Shown here: positions 21,198 through 30,784 of the stretch, piece by piece
Layout: every line of letters starts with the position of its first letter
Numbering within the stretch: position 1 is the stretch's first letter
From: Moniliophthora roreri
Taxonomy: Eukaryota; Basidiomycota; Agaricomycetes; Agaricales; Marasmiaceae
Length of the DNA stretch: 64,000 nucleotides
Direction of reading: 5' to 3'
NCBI GenBank assembly: GCA_001466705.2
Contig: LATX02000057.1
Coordinates: 124,001-188,000 of the forward strand
Translations under genes and position numbers: made by a program
The notes under the pieces: model-generated
The model's database searches: none
Told to the model about the DNA's origin: nothing
The model's input: only the letters and a program-made list of their open reading frames with translations

Positions 21198-23250
21198 TCA
21201 AGCCCTCTTCCACACTTGTTTGCCTTTCACCCAAGTGCTTTGCACCTCACCTTCTCGATTAAGTACCACCAAATCAGCATCGGCACCAGGCCGAAGAGTT
21301 CCTTTCTTGTTCTCAATCCCAAGACATCTGGCTAAGATTCAGCACGATATCGGCACACGTAGAAATATCGAACATACTTCGCGGGATTGAACGTGGCGCA
21401 TTTCAAGGCCTGGCCTATCGATGCGCCAGTGAAACGGCTGAAATTGCGAACGCATTTGTCTAGGGTCACGACACTAGTAGTCATTAATAAACGTGAGTAC
21501 AAAATCCCTCGCATAGAAGTGTTTTATACCTTCCGGCCAATGTGTCTGTTCCTTCCAGGTATAGCTTATCTCCCTCTTTGACAAACCACTTGCCATCACG
21601 CCATTCGTGAACCCCGTCGCGGAGATTTGGATCTAGAATCTTCATAGCTAGACTCAGGATTGAGTAATATTCCAGCTGTATGACGATAACATTGCTCACC
21701 ATCTGTGATTAAAATGCAACCTTCCGGAAATGCGGAATATGCCAGCTGATGCAAGGAGAATCATTAGTGGTACGTCTATCCACCCGCACAGGAGTGACCG
21801 ACCCGGACAGAGTTCGGATGAGAATGGATTCCATCCACGATCAGCTCGTAAAACGGCCTCTCAAAGTCCTGCTTTTGCGGCATCGGGGTAGAGTCCAGCT
21901 TCAAACTTGGTATGCTCTCGCTGCGACTCAGGGCCGCCATCCTATTACGAACCGAAGCCAGAATAGGGCTCTGAGGCGGCGTTTCGATTTCGTCAAAAGC
22001 TTCCGACGCAGGAACGGGGGTAGATTTCGGTGCTGTCGATCTCGCATGGCTGGAAGACCTACTCAAGGCCTTAGGGGAGCCAGGACTATTGAACAAGTTG
22101 TTCACAGTGATAGGTGTGAAAGGCGAGGCGAGATGAGGAGAAGATCCTAACAGGCCAATGATAGATGGGTCCCGGTGGTGCAGCTGTGGCATAGCATTAA
22201 AGAGGTGAGTTATGAGGCAGGCACCGTGCTTGACAGCTGTAGTAGCGATCTCCGAAGTAGCGATGCTAACATACAAATGGGTCAGCGCACGAGGATGTGA
22301 GAGATGAGAACTTGGGTGAGTACCTATGCCCGATAGAGAATGCAATTCCTCTCTTTGTAAGCGGTTCGATGGCGGCCATGACACCCTTAATTTCTGGTGC
22401 AGCAGTGATAATTCGTACCCCGACATCCTCACCCATCAGCCAGTCTTCGTCCTCTGCAAGATTTTCGACTCCGTAGAGCTCTTCAAACGACCTCAATCCC
22501 TCGGGAGCAGACAGCAGGAAAGAAGGGGTATGGGCACCACGTTTTGCCATGTCAATGAATGGTCCCTCTGCATGCCATCCCAGCAGCGCTGCAGAGTTCT
22601 CGGCGGATAGTGGCTTCAGCAATTCAAGCAGCTTGGGATACAAGGACCTTTCTTGAGTCTTGGGGGTACGATTAACGAACATAGATGAAAATCGTGAGCA
22701 ATGTCACCCACAACTATCGTTGGAACCAACCTACGTGATAAGTCAGATAGACTACAAATAATCGTGGATCCAGGACTCACGAGGTTACGCCAGTCTCCAC
22801 AATGTTCTCTGCGACACGTCGCAAACCTTGTCTGTACGCTGCTTCATCGCCATCGAATACGGAAAAGTCAAATCCATATGCTCCATTGATCTGTATATCA
22901 ATGAGACCAGGACTAGTAAAAAGTTAATCGCTAGCCATGCAATAACAACAAGGCAAGGATAGACTATTTCTCGAGCAGGAACAGTGATATGAAAGCGAAA
23001 CCTGCTTGCCTAAGGATGTTTCCACCGAGGTCGATGATTGTATCTGGTCGCTGTTTCCTTAAAAAGAATGTTTTCTGTTCATTATAACTATCTCAGCACT
23101 TTAGCAGGCGTATCTAATTGCAGTGCATACCTGAGCATTCAAAATGACCCCACGTCGTTCGTCAATCCATAAATCCTTCTCAATCAATGTGCCATCTTCC
23201 TGAGGTAATAGGCAATTAGTGAAGCATACAAGACCATTCTGCGACAACAT
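21198..23250 (-). CDS. DAC1: N-acetylglucosamine-6-phosphate deacetylase, copy A
   Basis: Removes the acetyl group from GlcNAc-6-phosphate in chitin/GlcNAc catabolism. From ATG 23250 (MLSQNGLVCFTNCLL) the spliced frames give IIDLGGNILSPGLIDIQINGAYGFDF, GWHAEGPFID (metal Glu), FSIGHS, CLITHLFNAMPQLHHRDP (metal His), a long Ser-rich insertion of about 100 residues, FYELIVDGIHSHP, ILITDA (catalytic Asp), GTDTLAGSVVTLDKCVRN, ATFNPAKCLGIENKKGTL and GADADLVVL. The stop is at 21198-21200. One intron (22913-23009) starts with GC rather than GT and restores LSPGLID exactly. Similar in layout, insertion site and first intron position to copy B at 57-59 kb. Confidence 0.92.
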
Positions 23251-23694
23251 ATTCGAGGATCAGTTGTAGGAGATGAAGAGTTCGGGTCAAGGGGATATTG
23301 GAAATAGCGATTTCCGCTTCAATCGAGTACAGTAGATATCACGTCCATCGTTGCACGTTCGTGTGATGGTGAAAGCATGGGTCTCTGCTATATGAATCTG
23401 ATGAAAACTCAAATCTATTCAGTCTGCAGCCCACCTAAGCAGAACGAGAAGAGAAAAAGCGAAGGTACCCGCATGGCGAGGGGGATGGTCCATCCTGATT
23501 CGGATCAAGAGCCAGCACCCTCCCACGCGCTCACCTCGAGACTTTGTCGAGACTCTCACCAGCAGACCATTGACAGACTTGAACCTCTGCAAGCAGAGGG
23601 TATCGCAAGATGGTAAAGTGCAAATAAGTATACTAACTGACTGTGGAGATAGTTTCTGTGGCCAATAAAAGGTACATATACAGGACGATTGCTT
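23251..23694. other. intergenic region
   Basis: Promoter side of deacetylase copy A and 3' UTR of the next minus-strand gene. Nothing else recognised. Confidence 0.3.
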
Positions 23695-24222
23695 TTACAT
23701 CTTCTTTGTGTAGACCAGTTCGCTTCCATCACCTTTGGCACGCTGGGGAGCTGGCTGTGGGATCCGATTAGGATCATATTTGCCTAGCTGAATCGCCGTT
23801 GTGATTGAGTGATGCTGAGCATCATGTACATGAGTTGGCAGTGGAATAGCTCTAGTAGGCTCCGAAGAGGATGAATGTTGATACCCACCTCTGTCTTGCG
23901 CTGCTTGGGTCAATATTGATTCATCTGCGGAATACATGAGTATTGGGTACAAGTTGAATCGCTGAAACGTACGCACATTGGTGAAGGTCTCCCTTGACAC
24001 GTTTTCTCTTGTCATTGTTCTGAAGCATGTAGTAGAAACCCGCAAAGCCAGAGAACAGGACCCCCATCGAAACCAATGCATTCTGGAGCGGATTTTGTCA
24101 GATCCGAACAACTTTGAAAGTTCGACAAGTTGCGAGTTTACCCTTGCAGTTTTAGATGTCATTTCAACACCACCAATACCAGGCGTAAACTGAGCGCGAG
24201 ACCAGGACGTTCTAATAATCAT
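23695..24222 (-). CDS. small single-pass membrane protein, probably mitochondrial
   Basis: Function not recognised. Three exons give about 135 residues. The N-terminus MIIRTSWSRAQFTPGIGG is basic and lacks acids, as in mitochondrial targeting sequences. Splicing at about 24086/24147 yields TARNALVSMGVLFSGFAGFYYML, one transmembrane helix, followed by a basic stop-transfer NDKRKRVKGDLHQ. The C-terminal half is hydrophilic (PTRAIPLPTHVHDAQHHS, YDPNRIPQPAPQRAKGDG) and ends YTKKM with a stop at 23695-23697. The layout suits a small inner-membrane assembly factor or subunit, but no family was matched. Confidence 0.65.
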   Translation of the reverse strand: MIIRTSWSRAQFTPGIGGVEMTSKTARVNSQLVELSKLFGSDKIRSRMHWFRWGSCSLALRVSTTCFRTMTRENVSRETFTNVRTFQRFNLYPILMYSADESILTQAAQDRGGYQHSSSSEPTRAIPLPTHVHDAQHHSITTAIQLGKYDPNRIPQPAPQRAKGDGSELVYTKKM

Positions 24223-24418
24223 GGTGTAGTCGTTCTCAGAGGGTTGGTTTTAGAGCGGAATAGAAAACCTGGTGACTGCAGGGTTTATATACCAGGTGTG
24301 AGACCTTCGCATGACGAGGTCATACGCCAATGTGAAACTATTAGTATCTCCAAATCGGAAATGACGTTCTGCAACCCTTGATTCTCTATGATCGAATACA
24401 TTTTGCTGAGCAATCGAA

Positions 24419-25432
24419 CTAATCCAGACCGTGGAACTCTATGATATCAGAGACCTGCCGCTTTGGCTGACGGCCATGATACTGCACCACTTTCTCGAGA
24501 TCTGGGTACCCCATCGCCATTCCTACAGCCACGACTTCATGATCGGCGATGGGGAGATACTTTCTCAATATCTGGTGGTACGTTGAGATGCTTTCCTGTG
24601 AATGAAAAAGTTAGAGCTTAACATCGTTAACTAGTCATAGACCCACCAGACTAACGCTCGTGAGACCTCGAGCTTGGGAAGCAATGATCATACTCTGAAT
24701 GAAGTATCCAACGTCCAACCACGATCCTGTTCTACAAGTTGAGAAGGGAGCATCAGAAACGATCAAAGGTGAGCACCTTGAGTCAGATCTTTATGAATGG
24801 TGAACACGAAAGCCACAGGTGCGCCGTAAAAGTCACTGACGAATGATCAGGATTCATCGGGAATTTCGATGAACAAGATCAACGCACTAATTCCTACTAG
24901 ATGCTTTGGCTCTAGCGACGCGATCATTTCGGTCAATCTTGAGAGCTGTGTAGTGAATTTGACCAAACTGTTGTCGTCGAGTCGCGTATTGAGCGGGTAA
25001 TGGGCCTTCGGGATAATAGTGGTATTGACTAGTGTAATCGGTAGGGTTTCCAAGATGTGCTTCCTGCATAGCTCTGCAAATGGTATCCTTGACTTCTCCA
25101 GATATACAATAGACCTTTTCCCAAGGTCTTCCTAATCATCGGCCAAAAGGCATAGAAATCAAGATAGGAACAGACGCATTGCATATTATTCCCTGATGGC
25201 GCAAATCTAGCAGCGTCTATGATTTCTTCGACGATATTCCTAGGGACAGGTTTCGGCAGATAGAACCGGCAAGAGAATCGGTTCTTCATGATCGAATCGA
25301 TGGTTTCGACTGCCGATCCCTGCTCGCCGTATATCTCTTGATATTCGGGTTTTCATCAGCTCAAGAATGGGAGCAAATGCGACGATGCTTACCCTTTACG
25401 CCGTTTGTGGAAATGGACTTTAAGGCTGTCAT
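24419..25432 (-). CDS. nitroreductase family FMN oxidoreductase, possibly splice-damaged
   Basis: FMN-dependent NAD(P)H reductase of the nitroreductase fold. Exon 2 reads IMKNRFSCRFYLPKPVPRNIVEEIIDAARFAPSGNN, where SCRFY and APSGNNMQ are the FMN phosphate and ring contacts. Later exons give PWEKVYCISGEVKDTICRAM, FYGAPVAFVFTI, GSWLDVGYFIQSMIIASQARGL and ADHEVVAVGMAMGYPD, the C-terminal nitroreductase block. It ends with IIEFHGLD and a stop at 24419-24421. Start ATG 25432 (MTALKSISTNG) joins exon 2 through a GT-AG intron with donor gtaaag. The join between NNMQ and PWEKV needs an intron whose donor reads ATGCGT instead of GTGCGT (25179), so the allele may be mis-spliced or the base miscalled. 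Confidence 0.8.
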
Positions 25433-25449
25433 GTTGTAAGAAGATGACG

Positions 25450-25785
25450 TTAGATAACTTGTAGAGAAGACGACGAAGTAGATCCTGTCGAGGCGGGTTT
25501 TATACCAGCTTCCTCAACGATTGCGTCCATTTTACCGCGAGCGAAGTGCGGATGTTCTTTGTATGCCTCTTGATGACGTTGGTAAGCTGGGTCGGAAGCG
25601 CGGAAGGTACGAGGCAGTGCGCTCACCTTTGAGAAATATTCAATCCGTGTCCGACGTCCGTGGGCACTGAATGATAGACAACGGTAGATGTATAGTCCCT
25701 GTGCGAGAGAAAATGTCAGCTTTTGGTTGTGGAAGAGATACATGGTAGTAGTAGAGAGATTGACCTCAATAATAAGCTGTTTCAT
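25450..25785 (-). CDS. small conserved-looking protein, function unknown
   Basis: Two exons from ATG 25785 (MKQLIIE) across a 66-nt GT-AG intron (gtcaat...cgcacag) to GLYIYRCLSFSAHGRRTRIE and a hydrophilic tail containing FRASDPAYQRHQEAYKEHP and GKMDAIVEEAGI, with a stop at 25450-25452; about 89 residues. The composition and clean splice support a real gene, but I do not recognise it. Its stop lies only 17 bases upstream of the nitroreductase start on the same strand, which is unusually tight for separate fungal transcripts. Confidence 0.5.
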   Translation of the reverse strand: MKQLIIEVNLSTTTMYLFHNQKLTFSLAQGLYIYRCLSFSAHGRRTRIEYFSKVSALPRTFRASDPAYQRHQEAYKEHPHFARGKMDAIVEEAGIKPASTGSTSSSSLQVI

Positions 25786-28700
25786 TGTCAGTGCGCGGTA
25801 CCTCACGGTCATGTGCACATTCACGAAGCCCTGTTTCCCACGCAGGCTCCCAGCGACTAGTCACTGTCACTTACTGTCTCGTCCCGACCCAAGGTCATGT
25901 AAAAACCTTCAACTCGTTATTCCGAGGCCCTTGGTCCTTGACTAAGAGCATGTCGTTGACAATATTTTGGAAGACTCATAGTCGGTGGTTCGGTTTGGTG
26001 CAGACGGCTACTTTCCTGACAGCTCTCCCAGTCTCTCAGTCGAAAGAGCAAGCTGAAATGTACCAATTTTCTCGATGTAGGGAATCTTCCTCGTTAATTA
26101 ATTGTCAGTCGCACGTCACGGCGACCCTTGCATTCAAGCCAGCGTTTTCACTCTGGCCCTAATGCATCCTGTCTCCGAAGTCGTAATTAACCTTTTAGCT
26201 CGGAGGTGTCAGTAAAACGTAGGCATCGAATTCTATTATCCTCAGGTGCGTTACTGTGATCATCTAAATGCTTCGCGGTTCGAGATTCAAAGTCATACCA
26301 GACCTTGCCTCACGTAGGACCGTACGAGTATTATTAACACCTGCATTTAGAGTCTGAGGTAAAGTCTGTCGCTAGGACGTCACTAAAGTGCATTCAGGAC
26401 TGATTGGCACCACACTCGGACGTTCTAGGTTTTGGTAATTGACCGAGAACGTCTGCTTCTGGATTCAGGTCGCATCTTCCACCTGAATTCCATTACTATA
26501 CACTACAGGCCTGGAAGAAAGCTTGTATAGTCAAGTACAAGCGATCATAGTCCGCTACCGGACTACATCGAGCTCGGTCTTCTTCAACCTGCCTCGGCAA
26601 TCCAGACGGTTCGGTCGAGCCAAACTCATACTTGATGTCAGTCAAAACTCCAAGGTTCCTCGGTATTCGAGCATTCATTTTTTGACAATCCAGACCACGA
26701 CGTAATTGTGCTCGATCCACCAAGTCTGATCCATTCATCTGATAACCAAAATGTAGGCGCCGTCTAGCCCGATGGTCCCGCTGAGGAGTCGCCTTCGAAT
26801 CATTCGTTCCGCCGCTAGATACCATCCTATTTTCATTATTGATATCATCTCAGCAATGAAGATATCTGTCATTACGACGCCACTCTTCCTTTTTCCTTTA
26901 CTGCGAGTCCAAACCAAACCACTCGTTTGGATTCGTTCCCGAGCTGATTTAACTATGGAGCCTGCTTGATTGACTGAACGCTTCTTGTTCAGAGCTTACC
27001 GGTCTTCTATCTTCAAGCTACTAGGCTGTAAAGCGAGACGCGTTTACCGGGACGAAAAGGACGAGGTACTGTGAACGAGGCCTAGTCCTATTCGAGCTTC
27101 CTTCAGTTTACAAACGCTACGGTTAGCGCTTACCGGTTCTCTCCCGGATGCCAAACTGACCCGGGTAACGCTACGGAACTTGAGACAGTATCAAGCTATC
27201 ATCCAGATGGATTCATTCATCTAAAACGAAATGACCTCTTCTCTTCATGAGAACTACTCGAGTTCCGGGATAGAACGGTCGACGCAAGTGTTCAAGAAAC
27301 TTTCCGCAATAGCATTATCCAACATCCAACTATATGATATTCATCCATCTTTTTCCCCTTGTCCCTATAGGAAACCCCATCCCACGAACATGATTTTGAT
27401 CGTGTGCGGGCTTCGAGCGGGCTTATTCCAAGGGTCACCAACGGGAGACAAAGTCTGCAATCAAGAACAAGTATTGGTAATATCAAAGCAATACCAAAGC
27501 GTAAAGTTCGCAGTACGCCCACCTGTGCCCAATCATTGACCAGATCAGGCACGTACATATCGAATACGGCTTTGTCTGACCTGTGCTCGGGAGGAAGGGT
27601 ATCCACACAAGATATCTCACGTCCCGTTGGCCACCACCGACGATCCCTGTCAAAAACGTTCAAGAAGCCTCGTTTACACGAGACACTCTACTTTTTCGAC
27701 TTGTGTGTGAGAGAGACATGCGCACACTCTCTATCACTCTCACGGTCCGCCGGTGTCCACTGTCCCGCATGTAACATGCTTGAAGTGTATTTCCCCGCAA
27801 CGTTCACAGAACAACCCACATGGGGTCTCTGGAACTAGTAATCTGACAACTTTTTATGTGTGAGTGTGAGTGATTGATGTCATCGTTTACTTATCGCGAA
27901 CAAACTTTGTATCTTACTTAGGGACAAGGAACCAGCAGACAAGGAACCGCACAAGTTCGAGTCGAAACAAGATCCTTGACCGACAAGCGCGAGTAGTTAG
28001 TAGATGCCTACTTATTACCCCTCGTTTCCCCGAGAGTTTAGATGACTTGAATGCAGGGTATCATATCACCATACCACGCCGAGCTTGACCCTTTCAAGTT
28101 TCACACTGACCAAATCCATTCATTCAAACGTTCCAGAAACGGGCGGGCACGCGCGCACGCACGTTTTTGCTCGTTCTTCCTGTTTCCTGTTTCGATTTTT
28201 AATGGGGGACATTCAAAGAGCCAAATTTAACTCGTATTCTGATTCCGATTCGACGCCATCCATCCATCCATCTGCCAATCTCTCCACCAGATACAGATGT
28301 TGTGCTCCCGCAGTTCCTTGTTCTTCTAGACATCACGATCACCGATCTTCGCCGTACCTTGTCGTGATCCGTTACCAACCCATTGTATCAAAGGTACTAT
28401 CCTCACTAAATGCGCCGACCTGCGAGCCGAGACTTGATATACAATATCTACAACAACTTACAAAATTCGTACGTTCGTTTGTATATACATACCAAAGCTC
28501 CATAAGTATGTATAAGAAACATATATAAAGTAGAAACTTCTTTCGAACGAAATCTGATGATACCCTTCATGAATGATGAACTGATGGAGATGATGTACGG
28601 AATGCCAATGAGATGAAACGTAACGGTAATCCAAAAAGTGTGCGAGAAAAAAAAAAGGTGTGCGCGAGAGAGAGAGGGAGATGGAAACTATGTTACTTTT

Positions 28701-28983
28701 TTATTTACTTGCTGTTAAATGCGATTTGTATGATACGATTGGTGGGCGTAGTGATAGTAATAATAATACAGCGATAGCAAGGAGAAGGTCAGAGCAGCGG
28801 GAGAAAGGGCATAAGAATTCCTTTATCCCAGGGGGGACATTATCATAATGAGGGTATAATTATACGACAGCGATGAGAGATCCAAGTATTCCATGAATGA
28901 AGAGATGCATGATGTTTTAACGAAAAAAAGGGGGCGAAGCATAGAATAGAAGAACGAAGTCGAATTTTTGGTGCCGAAAAAAG
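25786..28983. other. gene-poor region
   Basis: 3.2 kb without a confident gene. Short simple-sequence patches occur (CATC repeat near 28259-28276, GA-rich tract near 28662-28680). On the minus strand near 27365-27660, two segments join through a plausible GT-AG intron into protein-like sequence, but the start is missing. The last part should be the 3' UTR of the bZIP gene. Confidence 0.4.
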
Positions 28984-30784
28984 TTAGCAGACCTGGATTT
29001 CCCACTCGCCACCTTCGTTGGGTGTTGAAGGCATACTTTTTAATGCAATCCGCACGCGACGCTTGGAAGGAGACCCATCGTGGTGTGACGGTGAGTAGTC
29101 AAATGAATAATCTGAACCCGACATTTGGCTGTATGAATCAATATCACCGCCAACATGACCACCAAAAAGCGCAGAGGGATTATGATGATGGTGTTGTGAT
29201 GAGAATGAAAAGTCGTTGTGTGAAGCTCCGATGCCCAAAAATGGATCTTGGGCCGAATCACTGTATGAGGATGATACAGAATGCATATCCCAAACTTCGA
29301 GTCCAGTTGATGATGGTGGAGAAGTGTTATCCGCGTTGGAATAAATAGAGGACCCTGGTGATGTTGCCCGTGAGGAGCCCGAGCCAGAGGCCGCCGAAGA
29401 AGCCGATGAGGATGAATGGATGCGAACACGGATTTTTCCGTCTTCCGAAGGTACAGTGTCAAAAGAAATGTCCAAGCCGTTAAGCTTGGAGTCATCTGAA
29501 GAGAACTCGAGCCTGTGGGTAGCAGAGCCAGAGGCATCTTTGCTACTACCGGAAGTGAATTCTACAAGAGGATTGCCATTTTGTGACCAGTCATTAGGCA
29601 AGTACGAGTTGAAGCCCAAGGAAGCTGATGAGGGCATCGGCGCGGGAGCGGGTAAAGAGAAAGTCGCCGGTAACGCGGATTGGGTGGGCATTGAGAGGAG
29701 CGTAGGCAATGCGCACAAAAGAACCTGCTTGGTGTTTTAAATTAAGCTGTGAAGGAAGGATGTCAAAGATTGAAAGACATACCATGAGACCTAGACTGGC
29801 AGCTGATGACTTGTTCGGTACTGAGGGGAACCGAGGTGATGAAGGGTTGGATGAAGAAAAAGTCGGTTCAATGGACTCGACTTTGACTGGGGACCCTTGT
29901 GTTGTTGAAGATTGGGCAGAAAGTTGTGCACTAAGCTGGAGCTCACGTTTGCGAGCAGCGGCCAACTGCGCACGGAGGCTCTCTATTTCGGAGCAGAGTT
30001 CAGGGTCAGGTTTGGCGCTCGGAAGCGATTGAGGAGGAATGCCATGTTGAGTGAGAGCTAAAAGACGAGCGTTTTCCTGCTCCAAATCCTGAACACGACT
30101 GAAAGAGTTTGAGGTTGAGTAAAAAAGCAAAGGAAAAAAAAAAAAAAAGTTGTGAATAACGTACGCTTCCATGTGCTCAAATTCTTCGCGTTTACGCTGA
30201 CGGCTGAGGAAAGCCGCGGCACGGTTCTTGACGAGCCTAGCTTCACGTTTGGAAAGACCAGAGACGTCTGGTGGAACAAAATCCTTGGTACTGATACGCT
30301 CACCGATGGCGCGTTTCTTGGTTGTAGGAGGTAAATGGTGAGCTGCTGGACTAGCAGAGCGCTTCATTGCTGTTGGTATGGATGGGGGTCTTATTGAAAT
30401 GGAGACGCGCTGCTGAGGGGCTTGCTGTACCTCTGAAGGAGCAGGAGATGGGGGAGCCTGGAAGTGGTTGACCTCACCGAGGTCGAAGAGTTGATGGGTA
30501 GGTAGACAATTTGAGGACGAGTCAGGGCTCATACGCATTTTGAGCATCCTGCTTGGTTGAATGGGGGAGTCTGTAGGTATTGAACCTGCGACTGAGATGG
30601 GGGGAGAAGGGGGGAAGTGGTGATAATGGTATTGGGAGTAGGAGGTGTCTTGGAAGGCGCCGCCCCACTCCTCGCCAGGTGAACGTAGTATAACATCTGC
30701 AGAAAGGAGTTGTGACATCTGAAGAGGAGGAGGAGTTGGTGGACAAGCTGGGGAGGTTGGTGAGGAGACAGAGTCAGAGTCCAT
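28984..30784 (-). CDS. bZIP transcription factor with post-zipper hydrophobic segment
   Basis: Three exons, about 560 residues. A Pro/Ser-rich N-terminus is followed at about residues 180-235 by the basic region SKREARLVKNRAAAFLSRQR (N-x2-AA-x2-SR signature) and a leucine zipper assembled across the first intron: EEFEHMEARVQDLEQENARL. The zipper is followed by a further coil LCSEIESLRAQLAAARKREL. The second intron is in frame and joins AASLGLMV to LLCALPTLLSM, making an 18-residue hydrophobic stretch. The C-terminal half is Ser/Asp-rich with His runs and ends EGGEWEIQVC. A bZIP followed by a hydrophobic helix recalls ATF6/CREB3-type ER-tethered factors, though the stretch is short and could be an ordinary hydrophobic patch. 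ATG 30784 (MDSDSV) is preferred; an in-frame ATG exists at 30892. Confidence 0.88.

Noticed and set aside
26120..28600. Search for transposon ends, LTRs or reverse transcriptase in the gene-poor block
   Set aside because: No long terminal or inverted repeats and no RT, integrase or transposase motifs were seen by eye.
29420..29740. Plus-strand frames across the bZIP gene
   Set aside because: Antisense shadows of the Ser-rich bZIP C-terminus.
30560..30600. taggtattgaacctgcgac resembling a reverse-strand tRNA T-arm
   Set aside because: Lies inside the bZIP coding sequence with no tRNA fold around it.
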